Part shown: positions 43,933 through 55,185 of the stretch, piece after piece
How positions within the stretch are numbered: position 1 is the stretch's first letter
Layout of the letters: each line of letters begins with the position of its first letter
Source of the DNA: Gelatoporia subvermispora B
Lineage: Eukaryota; Basidiomycota; Agaricomycetes; Polyporales; Gelatoporiaceae
Direction: 5' to 3'
Length of the DNA: 64,000 bases
NCBI GenBank assembly: GCA_000320605.2
Contig: KB445796.1
Coordinates: 194,916 to 258,915, forward strand
Made by a program: the position numbers and the translations under genes
Notes under the pieces: generated by a model
Database searches by the model: none
Seen by the model: only the letters and a program-made list of their open reading frames with translations
What the model was told of the DNA's origin: nothing

Positions 43933-45287
43933 TTACTTCGGGGTCAGACCCTTGCTCGCCCATTCCTTCTCGAGCTTAATCAGAGAGTCCACAGCTGCGA
44001 CAAGCGATTCTTGCCACGGCGTCGCCTCCCAGCCCAACACCTCCTTCGCCCGCGTAGTATCTATCCAAGACTTCGGTGCCGGAGGAGCATTCCATGCAGC
44101 CTTGTTGATGCGGTCCCGCAATTCCGGACGGACTTTGGAGAGGTACTCCGCAGCTTGCTTGAAGCCCCACCATTCACCGCTGATCAAGATGCGCTTGCGG
44201 CCCACCTCCGACGTCGGCGGGGAAGAAAGTGCGAGAACACAGGCCCGTGCCACATCGCGAACGTCGATCCATGAGGGCAGCTGGTTCAAAGGTTCACCGT
44301 CCACGATGAACTGGTAAATCATGCTGTTCGTACTCAGGGAAGAGAGCTTCGCTTCGGGAGCACGGAATCCTGGGGCGAACGGGCCGTAGAAGAACGGAGG
44401 GTTGACTAGGGCGAAAATGCGTTAACGACGTGGCGTGGCCACCATATACCAAAATATGCGCACCAGATGTGATGTCAACGTGGGGATGTTTCTCCGCAAA
44501 TTCCCAGACAGCGAGTTCGGCGAATTTCTTCTCTGCAACGTAGGTAACCATAGCATTGACACCAGGAGCGACTGCTTGCTCCTTCGTGACAGAAGTCCAG
44601 GCTTAAATGAGCCCATAAGCACAGGCAAATCTGCGAGGTTTATGTTGCGTACTCTGATCGTTGCCTCCCGGGCCACCCATCTTGTCCATGTCGCAAACGG
44701 TGACAATGCTGCTGACATAGGCGAACCTAGTGATACCCTCCTTCTCTGCTTGACGCAGGATGTTAAGGCTTCCCTCGACGGCAGACTAGATATGGTTCAG
44801 TATTTGTTTACAACAGCGTGGCGACTGAACTTACTTGAAGAGCCTCCTCGGGGCTCTGTCGCCCAGGTAGAGGAGCAGCGGTATGAATTACGCCATTGAC
44901 ACCTGGCACGGAGTCAATGTTGGGAAAATCGGTGGTATGCGGGTATAATGTCTCACGTACCTTTCAGTGCTCCAGAGAAATCGCCTGAAATCAAGTCATC
45001 GATGCCCACGGCCTCGAACCGGTCCTTGTAATCTACCCAGGCCTCTTGGACGAGCTCAACTTTACTCGAGCGGACCGTGCTATTTAACGAAATTAGCCGC
45101 TATGTAACTGGCAGATGGATGAGCACGCACCCCCTGACACGATGTCCGGCCTCGAGTAATTGGTGGACAACGTTCGAGCCAAGGAACCCGGAAGCCCCAG
45201 TTACCTGTTCAGATTGATAATGTCACATTTACCTTCGGGCATGCACACCAACAAGCGTACCAGAATAAGTGACTGCGATTGCGACAT
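43933..45287 (-). CDS. NAD(P)-dependent epimerase/reductase, paralogue B
   Basis: Seven exons (45261-45287, 45131-45204, 44961-45079, 44835-44902, 44653-44785, 44464-44601, 43933-44405) give 343 residues, with every exon the same length as in paralogue A. The Rossmann motif reads VTGASGFLG; then VRGTVRSSKVELVQEAW, HTAAPLPG, FAYVSSI, ending EKEWASKGLTPK. Differences from A are spread over the whole protein, for example AHRVRG versus YRVRG contexts and TWTSVTKEQA versus TWNSVTKEQA, so the duplication is not very recent. As in A, no clear YxxxK catalytic pair is seen after the SSI strand, although GPF/YGPF in exon 7 (FFYGPFAPGF) follows the normal extended-SDR order. The intron 5 acceptor (TTTAAG) differs from that of A. 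Confidence 0.84.
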
Positions 45288-45367
45288 TGGTTTAGTAGAT
45301 GTTTAGGATGAGGAGACGGTTTATTGGAGTGACACTCTGTGCTGAAGATTGCTCCTTCGACGAGGGT

Positions 45368-45374
45368 TTTTATA
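45368..45374 (-). promoter_or_regulatory. TATA box of reductase B
   Basis: TATAAAA on the minus strand, 81-87 bp upstream of the start codon, nearly the same spacing as in paralogue A. The foldback element found beside the box of A is absent here, so it arrived after the duplication. Confidence 0.55.
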
Positions 45375-46257
45375 CCTTCGGGCGCACATGCTAGTGTTCT
45401 TGCTGAACAAGCTAGGTGAGCGCTTCATGTCGACCCTCGGGCTTTGTCAGAGATGTGAGTATTTCCCACTCAGCGAAGCTCTAACATCGAGAGTGCCGAC
45501 CGAGGACGTTCCATGAACTGATTGTTGCGTCTGGAGTGTTCAAATTCAGGCAGCAGCAGTCCTTTTACTCTCGCCGCTGCGTGATTTGTTACAAGATTGA
45601 CTTTACCCAGATCTCATATGAAACCACTGTGGACAGTGTCTGTGGAAGTACAAACCGGCAGCATTGACGTTCTAGCGTCGCATCGTTAGTATTACGTCTA
45701 TCGACCATAGCAGATCCAATTCGAGGCCGACTTGGCCTTCCGACGGCGGGCAAGTGATATCTGACAATTAGTGGATTCTGTGTCCAACTTCATGATATTA
45801 TCAGACGTACCCAAGACCCACCATATATGACGTTCTCTTTGGCCACAGACTTGCATTATCCCCGTTCGGGGACGTGGTCGGGGTTCTTGATCATCACGCT
45901 GTTCTTGTAATTGCCCGATTGGGTTATCCGTTCAAGCCCGCCGCATGAGTAAAGACCCTCGGCGATGAATCGATGACGACGCGTGCTTCATGACGTCCGT
46001 CGTATGATGCACCTTCGCCGGAGGGAAACTGAGACATTGCGCATACCCACGTCCACGAAGATATAGGTTCCGAGGCCGAAATAATGGCGCAGCCGAAGTT
46101 CCCAGCTGTCGCGCAAAGACCATCTCGTATAATCTGTACGGAAACGTATAAGCGTTTGACAAAGGAGGAATCCGATGGGTAGCATCTGCAGCAGCCCGAG
46201 ACGCTGTAGGATCTATGTATATGTATATGTGCATGTACATGTGAGGGTCAGAGTCTA
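45375..46257. other. Intergenic with a short simple repeat
   Basis: 5' flank of reductase B and 3' flank of the secreted disordered protein. A TATG/TACATG-type simple repeat lies at about 46214-46243. No gene seen. Confidence 0.5.
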
Positions 46258-47433
46258 TCAGTCTTGGATATACTTTAGGTCGTCTTTTGACACAGGAAGC
46301 CGGCTTGCTGCTGTCGACGCCGGAGCTACGGCTGGAGCTACAGCGGATACGTCCTCCTCGGCGGTGGTAGTACCTACGTCCGCGTTCTGGACGGCGCCTT
46401 GTGCCTTGTCCGCAACGCCTGCGACGGGGTCCTCAGGCGGAGGCCGCGGCGGAGTGTTGCTGTCGATGTTCAACAGACCTATATTCTCTTTCCATGCAGG
46501 TACCTTCTTGTGATCAACGTTCGGGTTCGGGATATCTGGCAGGATTGAGTTGGTGTTAAGTTCCAGCGAGTGGCGCTTCGAGATCCCCGGAGCATCGTCA
46601 TCGTCGTCAAGATCTTCGGCGTCAGCTTCGGCTGCATCCGCATCAGGCGCAGCTCCATAGATGCCTCCTACAGCCGAGTGTACGAGGCCACCAGCAGCGA
46701 ACCGACCCATGCCAACTGTTCCCGCCATGGACGAAGCGGCCGTCTTTGGGTTGTGGAGGTTCATTGCAGGCGCCTTGAGCTCATACCACTTAGGCGTGGG
46801 CAAGGGTGTGTCGTCGTCCTCGGAGCTATCGAGACCAGCAGCTGCGCCGTATTCTGCCATTTGTATACGCTGCAAACTGCTACTGCCTTTGTGATGCGCA
46901 TGGCTGGCCTGGGCTCGTTTGACGACCGTGGTGGCATCGGCATCCGTACCGGTAGGGATAGCATCGAGTGCAATGGTCATGTTTGGGCTAGTACCGTAGT
47001 CGGCTTCGCGGAAGGTGCGGGGATCCAGTGGACCAGAGCGAACAACATGCATAAGCTGAGCCGGAAGTGCATGATTGGCGCCTACGCGGTGTTTAGTAGG
47101 AACCAAGCCGCTAGCAGGGTTGACTGAGTTGCGGTTGTTCGAAGAGGCACCGCGCAAAATCGTCGATGGGTCGCCGATGATGCCATTAACAGGGGAGGAT
47201 GAGACCGTGGAGGGGATATCAGAGGGGAGTGCTGCAGCAATTGGGGTAGGCATAGCGTTTGCAACCGGCGCCGGGACCAAGTTGTTGGGGATTTCAGTGA
47301 AGGAAACCACACCAACGGTCATGGTTGCGAACAGCGGGACATATAGCGCAGTGGTCGCCTCGAGAGGCGCACAGAAAACCGGCGAGGTCACGGAGAGAAC
47401 AGCGAGAAAGGCCCCGACAGCCCCCTTCATCAT
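46258..47433 (-). CDS. Secreted disordered protein with two KR sites
   Basis: A single intronless frame of 391 residues, rare in this window where nearly all genes have introns. Signal peptide: MKGAVGAFLAVLSVTSPVFCA, with Ala-Pro-Leu after the likely cut. The mature chain has almost no predicted fold: it is rich in Ala, Pro, Ser, Thr and Asp, with an Asp/Glu-rich patch (EDLDDDDDAP) and a His-rich patch (SHAHHKGSS). Two dibasic Lys-Arg sites (VVKRAQASH near residue 171 and GISKRHSLE near residue 285) fit Kex2 cleavage, which would release two or three pieces. Two ATG codons lie at the start; either would serve. I do not recognise a family. It diverges from PRM1 over 938 bp. Confidence 0.68.
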   Translation of the reverse strand: MMKGAVGAFLAVLSVTSPVFCAPLEATTALYVPLFATMTVGVVSFTEIPNNLVPAPVANAMPTPIAAALPSDIPSTVSSSPVNGIIGDPSTILRGASSNNRNSVNPASGLVPTKHRVGANHALPAQLMHVVRSGPLDPRTFREADYGTSPNMTIALDAIPTGTDADATTVVKRAQASHAHHKGSSSLQRIQMAEYGAAAGLDSSEDDDTPLPTPKWYELKAPAMNLHNPKTAASSMAGTVGMGRFAAGGLVHSAVGGIYGAAPDADAAEADAEDLDDDDDAPGISKRHSLELNTNSILPDIPNPNVDHKKVPAWKENIGLLNIDSNTPPRPPPEDPVAGVADKAQGAVQNADVGTTTAEEDVSAVAPAVAPASTAASRLPVSKDDLKYIQD

Positions 47434-48371
47434 AAGGGAAGATGCTGGAAGATTTGTCGTGAATTCGTTGGTCTTGATGAGGTTGGATGATGTTCAAGAG
47501 GCTAGGTGTAACGTCCAGCCCAGAAGCCTCTGGTGCGGAATGGCCTGGAGGCGAACCGGAGGCTGACGCACGCGTAAGCATCTGGGCTGACAACATCGCC
47601 TGCCACTTTGCTAATGCAGAAAAACAGACAAGATTGAATCTAACCACAGTATCAGCTCCTTTTCCGTCCATCTCATGCGAATTACAGGTGATGTAGTCCA
47701 ATGCAAGGAGCACATTGTACATGGCGCTGGATGTCTGTCAATTCAACACATAGCAGCGATGGTCCTGAGACAACTGAATAGCGGTATGACATGTTCTTGA
47801 CCCGGCAGTCGAAAGGTAGCGAGTTGATCCAGGGACGTAAAATTTCTGTCATGTCAGTCTGACTGGACAATAAACTGGTGAATAAAAGGATGTAACAGGT
47901 GGCGCCAAACACGACGCTTGCGCTGGAAAGTGCCCAGAAGAAGCGCCCAAACCAAACATCACGGGGTTTGCCGAAACGACGACACGTGGCTCTCGAGGTT
48001 CAAACCTTTCGAGCTCATTCTCGCTCTTCCACCGTCACAGCATGTGTACGGTTCAACGTCGAAACTACCTTGTTCATATCACACCCACCAGTGTATTCGT
48101 CTCGAGAAGTAACCATGCCACAGAGGCGGAGTTGTTGTCAACTCGGCAACGCGCGCAAGAATGTTACGTTTACCTTTTATGGGAAATTGCTTATTGTTCG
48201 AACACGCTCAAAGAACAATGAGCTTTGCGGCTGCGCTCGTCCACCCGGATGCCGCATTTATTCATGAATAAAGCCCAGAAACGCCGGAGCTGCATTTTGC
48301 TCTTCTCTTTAGCGGGTCCTCTCTTTTCTCCTACATAGAGTGCATCGTCGCCGGTCGACTCACTGGCAGCC
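47434..48371. other. Divergent promoter, secreted protein / PRM1
   Basis: 938 bp between two start codons. Short frames without domains. A shared promoter is possible since both products act at or outside the cell surface, but no clear pheromone-response motif was found by eye. Confidence 0.4.
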
Positions 48372-51300
48372 ATGTCCGTTTCCCCACCTCCCAGTTATGA
48401 CTCTCGTTCAACGCCGTACTCCACGACCACTCTGAAACCGTACTTGCAGTTGCCACACTTACTCTCCTTGACATGGCTTGCTTATCCGATTATTTCTCTG
48501 CTTTTCGTTGCTTTCCGACTTCAGCTATCATCTGCATCTGCCCAGAGTTCTGTCGCTGATGCGAAGGCGGATCTGCTCTCTAGTTGTCAAGCGGCACAAC
48601 GTGCCGCCACATCTACTGCCAGCTTGCCACGGTATCTTGCTACGACCGCCAATGCTCAATTCAGCGACGCTGTTAACGACTTGATGGACGCGGCACGGGC
48701 CACAATGGTCATCGCGCTAACGATCATGGAGGCGATCATCAACTTCGTGATCGACACGTATCGTTCGACGTTCCTATGCTTCCTGGAGTTGGTGGTGCGT
48801 GGCGCGCTCAATATTCTCATTAGCGCCGTACAGGAGGTAGGTGACGTCTGCAGTACGAGTCCAACTGCCATACTCATAGATATTCTGCCCGTTCATTTAG
48901 ATCAGCAATTTCGTTGATAGTACCTTAGGCAGCATTCGGACGTCGATTCAGAATGATGTGGCCACAGCAAACTCTGGCATCCAGAAAGCGGTTGACGCGA
49001 TCAACAAGGTTAACCCGTTTGGGAACATCTCCGTGCCACAGTTCAGTATCCCTAGTCTCTCGGCGCTCCAGAATGTCACACTGCCCGATGACTTCGAGAA
49101 TGCGCTCATCAAACTCAACAACTCCCTGCCCACTCTTTCTCAGCTCAAGTCCGATATCGATAATATGTAAGCGTACGTTATCACGGTGGCAATGGCTCAA
49201 TTGACCGGTAAAAACTCAGTGTCGACAAGCCATTTGAGCTCTTGAAGCAAGAGATCAACAGCACTTTCGAAGGGCTGCACGTTGATGTGTCGGTACTTCC
49301 CGTGCCAGAGCAGAACACGCTTTCCTTCTGCGACCAGATGGACACGTCTGTTGTCGATGATTTAGGTCATGACTTAGTGAAGATCGCCAAAATCGGGACA
49401 GTGCTCCTCGTCGTCCTTGCATTGCTACTTCTTGCCTCGAACTGCGCATTCGAGTGGTACAAGTGGCGTTTACTCAAGAAGCATCTGCAGAATACTCGTG
49501 AAGCATGGACCTCTGATCCTACCATCTATCACGTCACGGTCACTAAGTCGGCCCCGACTGTCGATTTGAGTGACCACAACCTGCTTTTACTCCAGGTAGA
49601 CCAGGCGCACCCCTTCCTTACCAAACTCGCCAATCAACTTTTGAGTCGCCTCCATCTCAGCCCCTCGCAGCACACGCACTTGCGTTTCTTCTTCCATTAC
49701 ATTTTCCATCCGCCCGCCCTCGCATGCTTCCTCATCGGCTTCTTCGGCATTCTGTCGGTGCAGATACAAATCATTGCGGTTGGTCCGCTTGCACGCAAAT
49801 ACTCCGAGCAGGCAGTCGCGTCGACTCAAGACTTCACCGATCTCATCGCCTCGTCGATCAACAACACCATGTACAACCAGTCGATCGCTTACGCGAATGA
49901 GATCAATGCGCGCGTGGAGACCATCCAGTCCTCCATCAACGATGGGATGTTTGGCTGGGTCAACGGGACCACGACGACGCTCAACAACACGGTAGCCGGG
50001 TTTTACAGCGACATCCAGGACGCGATCAACGTGGTATTCAATGGCACGATCTTTGACAGCCCGATTCAGGAGTTTCTCAAGTGCTTCCTGGGCTCGAAGG
50101 TCGATGCCATCGAAAAGGCGCTGACGTTCCTTAACCAGAACCTCCACGTCGACATTCCGACCGTCAACGAGACGGTGCTTGTTTTGACGCCCGCACAAAT
50201 CAACGAGGCGAGCGCTCCGATCGCGCAGGCGGCTATTGGAGGTGGATCCAACAACAGCACAGGCGTCGTTGGAAAGCTCGTCAACACGTATATCTCCTCG
50301 CTGGCGGCTGAGCGCATTGTCTTCGGCATCTTCATGGGGATATGGGCGGTCGTCGTCCTGATGGCGCTGTGCATCATCTTCTGGCACTCGTACGGCGTCC
50401 ACTGGGTCGAGGCCTACAGGAAGCGCAAATGGAAGAAGGAGCAGCGCTGCGGGATCAATGGACTCGCGGTCCCTTTTCGCGATCGCAGCACGACGTCCTT
50501 CTCATCGGCTGACACCGTGGGTCAGCCGGCGAATGCGGATCTCGAGAAATCGCAGGTAGACCTTCCCTCATTTACGCCCATGCCCTCGCCACGACCAAGA
50601 CAAGGCCTGTTCAGTCCCAAGCAGCGCTCAACCGTCCCGTCGACCACCGACCCTGCTCAACATGACGCTCTCAAGCCTCATCCGCTTAGCATCCGGAGAC
50701 CGGCGTTCGAGAAGAGCTGGGACAGCTTCTTGGATCATGTCAGGCCCGCGCCGCCTATAGAATCCGACAAGGTCAGCGGCCCACGCAAGCTTATGGCGAT
50801 TGGGCGGAAGGCCATGGGGAGGGAGCGCTTCGTCAGCGACGAAGACAAGACTCACCCCCTCGCGCAGGTCCAGTCCGCGGAGACTACGGCTGTACAGCCA
50901 TGGTATAAGCGTTTCGCGGGGGCGCTATGGGTCAAGGATTCTGATAGCGACGAAGGACATCCTGAGATGGAGGAGCGGGCCAGCGACAGCGGGTCCGTCC
51001 GTGCCAAGATTCGCCCCCAGCTCACTATCTCGACCGCCCACACATCCAAGCCCGACCCCCGGCTGCCCAAGATCGAGATGACCTCCCCTGACGCAGAGCC
51101 CGTGTCGGCGTGGTCGGTGTCGCCAGGCCCGCCGCCCAAACAGCCATGGTTGATGTCGATGCCACCGGCGAAGAAGCCGAGCGTCCCTGCTCACCCCGCC
51201 TTCCATCAGAAGTCGCGGCCCGCAGCGGGCGTCCCCTCTGACATTGACCCGGGACGAGATTCGCTCATGCCAGAGCCTCGTCTAGCCCCTCCCGCGCCTG

Positions 51301-51608
51301 CGCCTGGGTTCGCACCCTTGCCGCTATACCATGGCTTCAACTTCCCCCCGCCTCCATCAAGGACAGCGGCGCAGCGGACGCTCGCGCCACCGCCGCTGCA
51401 CCTCTCCTTGTCGCATAGTCCGGCTGTCAACCCAGACACGTCGACACCAGTCACGCGACTGCTCACAACGACACACGCACGCAAGTCCTCGCAGGCCGTG
51501 GACCCGTTCGCGACGCCCTTTGACGATGAGAACAGCGTGGACCCACACTCTGCCGGTGGGAACGATGCGTCGACGCCCACGAACCCGTTTGTGGTGACGG
51601 CCTTTTGA
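48372..51608 (+). CDS. PRM1: Plasma membrane fusion protein Prm1
   Basis: Three exons (48372-48836, 48901-49166, 49220-51608) give 1039 residues. Prm1 acts at the contact zone of mating or fusing hyphae and stabilises plasma-membrane merger. The topology is visible: a first helix near residues 31-50 ([17 protein letters not shown]), a second amphipathic to hydrophobic stretch ([17 protein letters not shown]), a Cys- and glycosylation-bearing extracellular loop, [20 protein letters not shown], then [16 protein letters not shown], a second large extracellular loop with several N-x-T/S sites (NNT, NGT, NST), and the last helix [17 protein letters not shown]. The cytosolic C-terminus of about 400 residues is Pro- and Ser-rich and disordered, longer than in yeast (yeast Prm1 is about 660 residues), which is common in basidiomycetes. 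Confidence 0.88.
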
Positions 51609-51992
51609 TATCCTGATGACTGGCGACTATGATTGTTTATAGGCACGGACGCCTGGATGCGCAGTAATTCTTGGTGTATCTACTATCCGGTTCGCACTCT
51701 CGCTCAAGGTCTAGCATCGTGTACTGTACCGCCCTCACTCATTCTGATCTGTAGCATTATACTGTCCGTGAACGCCTTGTTAGTTGCACATGTAGCGTCT
51801 TCATCTATGCAGATCTAATCCAGTTAAGCGATCGATTATACATAAACGTGTGTGCGTGCGATCACCTTGGAAGTTATCGTGGATACTGCGGGGAGATCTA
51901 TATTCAATTGGAGTGATGAACTGATCCGAATTCATGAGTGCAGGCGTACGTCTTCGGCATCACGATGTAGCGGATGCGCAGTCCCGTACACC
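51609..51992. other. Intergenic, no gene seen
   Basis: 3' flank of PRM1 and the distal promoter of the FuA-type glutathione transferase. Confidence 0.5.
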
Positions 51993-51999
51993 TATAAAT
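51993..51999 (+). promoter_or_regulatory. TATA box of FuA-type GST
   Basis: TATAAAT 69-75 bp upstream of the start codon at 52068; a strong box fits an inducible detoxification gene. Confidence 0.55.
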
Positions 52000-52067
52000 G
52001 CGGACCCTGGTTGTGAGACAAATCGCATCACCGCTCAACCCACGATCTCTAGCTTTTAGAGCACCCT

Positions 52068-52907
52068 ATGGCGAAGCTGCAGGAGATCCGCTTCTACGAC
52101 ATATTGGGAAATTGTGCGAAGGATCGTGCATGGTCACTGAACACGTGGAAGACACGGTACGAGACTACTCTGCATTCCGACATCACTGCGTGACGCGGCC
52201 GAGCTAGATATGCACTCAACTTCAAGGGACTGCCTTACAAGACCATTTGGTTGGAGTACCCAGACATCGAACGCACTTGCAAGGAGGTCGGCGCTGAGCC
52301 TACCTGGAAGCCGAGCGCAGGAGACCCTACGCCGCCGTATTACAGTTGCCCATTCATCTTCGACCCAAACACAAACACCGCAGTCAGCGACTCGGCTGTA
52401 ATCGCACGATATCTAGACAAGACGTACCCTGAGACACCTGTCCTCATCCCACCTGAGATCGACGCCCTGTATGCTGCGTTCGAAGACGCCGCTAGAACCG
52501 CCGTGTGGGTGCCTCTCCTGCCATTATTACTGCCCGCGTCGCACCCGCAACTGAATACACAGAGCCAAGACCATTACAAGAGACAGCGCGAGGCGCAGTT
52601 CAGTCAGCTTCTTGGCGGGCGGCTGGAGGAGTGGACTTCACCGGGTCCAATGCGGGAGAAACAGTGGGAAGCGGTCCGTGCAGGCTTGTCTAAAGTCAGT
52701 GGTTGGATGACTGCGGATCAGCGCGAAAAGCCGTTTTTCATGGGAGAGAAAGTCTGCTACGCCGACTTCTTTGTGGCAGCGGCGCTGGTTTGGCTTAAGA
52801 GGGTCTTCGGCTCGCAGAGTTCGGAGTGGGCGGAGCTGGAGTCTTGGGACGATGGTAGATGGGGAAGGTTCATGGATTATATGCAGAAGTATGAGGTCGT
52901 GGTGTAG
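52068..52907 (+). CDS. Glutathione S-transferase, fungal FuA/etherase type
   Basis: Two exons (52068-52156, 52208-52907) give 262 residues. The N-terminus reads MAKLQEIRFYDI, then WSLNTWKTRYALNFKGLPYKTIWLEYPDIE, formed across the intron, which is the signature of the basidiomycete FuA and etherase-like group. Two Ser residues occur near the expected active-site loop (AWSLNTW). The thioredoxin half ends with PFIFDPNTNTAVSDSAVIARYLD, where the S-x-x-I binds glutathione. The helical half has PFFMGEKVCYADFFVAAALVW. FuA enzymes of white-rot fungi bind lignin-derived phenolics and dyes. It points towards a P450 on the other strand, its 3' end only 200 bp from that gene's 3' end; the pair may act in sequence on the same compounds. 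Confidence 0.85.
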
Positions 52908-53107
52908 AGATGTAGCAAATGATCGAGGAGTGGTTCATGCACGATAGGAGGTCATTAGCTACATTGATCTCATCTGCATTCAAGTTGCAGAGTCCTTTGT
53001 GATTGCAGTCTGCAGAGACCGCTGCAAGCGACCCGCTACCGTACGCGGTCACGTGAATCCGCACTTTCGCCGCAGCCACAGACGCGTATCGCGCCATGTA
53101 CTAAGCG

Positions 53108-55185
53108 CTAAAATCCCTTAATCAACGCTTCGGCCTTCGAGTTTCTTGGTTTCAAGGAGAATTCCCAAGGTAGTGGGTAGCTGACGATCAAAGGTCAGCA
53201 AATTCACTTGCACTAGTCCAGCGGAACACGCACGAGACAGCGCCAGTCGTGTACGCGACCTTCGGTTCGACCACCCGACCGTCGTTCGTGGCTTTATCAA
53301 TGTCAAACACAGCGAGTGTCATAGCACACTGGGCGAACATGTTCGTGTCCGCGAATTGCAAGCCGGGACATATCCTGTGAATATGAGTGTGACATATACA
53401 CTTCCGACAGGGGCTCGCACGCATGAGGGGAGCTGCTTACCGACGCCCGAAGCCGAAGGCAAATTGACGAGGATCCATCTCTGGATGCCTGCCATCCGTA
53501 GTCATGAAGCGGTCTGGATTGAAGGTAAGTGGGTCCGCGTATATTTTTGGATCGTGTAAAAACTTCCTGAGGTATCACAAACTTTAGCATTCTTTATTAT
53601 GAACGCGGGCCGTCCGCACTCGGCACTTACCAGACGTTTGGCAAGATCCAGGTGCCTTTAGGCAGGAAGTAACCTTTGTATATGTCATCCTCCATGCTCT
53701 TGTGTATTCCACCTACTGGAGTGTTAGTGTCGTTAAGGCGAACTGCTGAGCGGTACAGACCGAGTGGTGTCACAGGTTGCCACCGCAAAACCTCGGATAT
53801 GATGGCGCACACGTATGGCAGCCTGTCATGATCAGCAATTAACGGTAAACGATCTGTGCCTATAACTGTGTCAATTTCTTGCTGTGCTCTCTTCTGAATC
53901 TCGGGGAAGCACGTCATCGCAAGGAAGAATGTAGACACGGATGAGATGGTCTGTATGTGTGATTATGTATTGAGCGTACTCGGAAGACAGACTTGTTGTA
54001 TCATCAACGTACAGTATCGGATCCGGCTACGCAATGGTACTTCATAAACATCGCGGATATATAAGAGATAATGAGTGTAAGACTCACCACTAAAGATCGC
54101 AGCGGCTGTCCACTTGATAATGTGTTCCTTCTCGGCGCTCATATCGGGCTCGTAATTCAGTGACGAGAAGCTTGGTATCGCCGTACCCGATGCCTATGCA
54201 AATTATCTTTCAATACCTCTATATGCAATATCAGACACACTCACCATCTGGTCTTTCACGAATTTATATGAGAGCTCGTGGAAATGATCAACATTGCGCT
54301 TGTATTGCTTCACAAGCTGTTTCCATTTTGCTCCCGGAACCCACTCTGGCACATATTGCACTATACACCATTCAGACAATATCCACAGAATGAGATATAG
54401 ATACGAACAACTTGGGAGCAGATCAACTAGAAACTTGCCAGGCACCATCGCGTCTGCAAAGTCATGGCCGACCTGATCAACTGCACGCAGGATTGGATCG
54501 TCATCGTCTTCGATGTTATATCCGTGAGATATTTGGAGAACCAGCGCTGCCGTAGATCTGTGTTTGTGACATCAAGCAGTCCATTCTAAGTGTGAACACA
54601 AGACAGTACCTGCGAAGTGCGCGGTCCAAGTTGTCAGGGTGTTCCAACAGGCTCAAGAGCAGTTCACGTGCGTGCTCCTCGATGGAAGGAACGAACTGCT
54701 CGATCGCCTTTCGTGAGCCGAACATTGGCGCAAGGTATCGACGTTGCTCGCGCCAGTAGTCTCCGTATGGCGTTGCGGAGACACCCTGGTCCCATCCCAT
54801 TTCCTTCCCCACTACGACGAGTGCCGGACGATCGGAGTAGTTCAGGCTCTTCTTGTCCAACAGAGCGATGGCGTCTTTATAGCAATTCAGTACGACCATC
54901 TGATTACCGAGTATGCGTAATCCGATAATGTCACCTATGAGGTTTAGTTTGTAGAATTCAATGTACATTGGGTACATCCTGCGTACCCCAGCGCTCACGC
55001 CATCTGTCGAAGACGACCCACTGAGCTTCATCTATGGGCATGTCAAGCAGATTTCCTATTATTGGCCATCCGTTGGGCCCAGGGGGTTGCGGAATTTTCC
55101 GTTCTTTGCGCCATGCGCGTACCACGAGTACAACGATGGGGGTACTGAGCGCGAGGAGAAGTAAGAGCGAGGAGTTCAGCATATA
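53108..55185 (-). CDS. Cytochrome P450 monooxygenase, microsomal
   Basis: Eleven exons give 506 residues. An N-terminal helix (LNSSLLLLLALSTPIVVLVV) anchors it to the ER, followed by the Pro-rich hinge PQPPGPNGWPIIGN. The core motifs are complete after splicing: WREQRRYLAPMF in helix C, the oxygen-binding I-helix AGSDTT (formed partly by a 14 nt exon, 54013-54026), ExxR in EVLRW, the KYTLPLG-equivalent TPLGGIHKSMEDD, FNPDRF as PERF-type, and the heme loop FGFGRRICPGLQFAD with its Cys thiolate. The last exon (53108-53180) restores the SYPLPWEFSLKPR C-terminus; reading through would end earlier without it. It resembles CYP5144/CYP5037-type basidiomycete P450s, but clan assignment needs a search. 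The start at 55185 was chosen because upstream Met codons precede non-hydrophobic sequence. Confidence 0.87.

Noticed and set aside
49587..50402. Open frame of 271 codons, minus strand
   Set aside because: Antisense to PRM1; composition rich in Arg, Val and Asp with no domain, as expected for a shadow frame.
30728..55185. Secondary-metabolite gene cluster
   Set aside because: Tailoring-type enzymes are present, but there is no polyketide, peptide, terpene or RiPP core gene and housekeeping-type genes interrupt the region.
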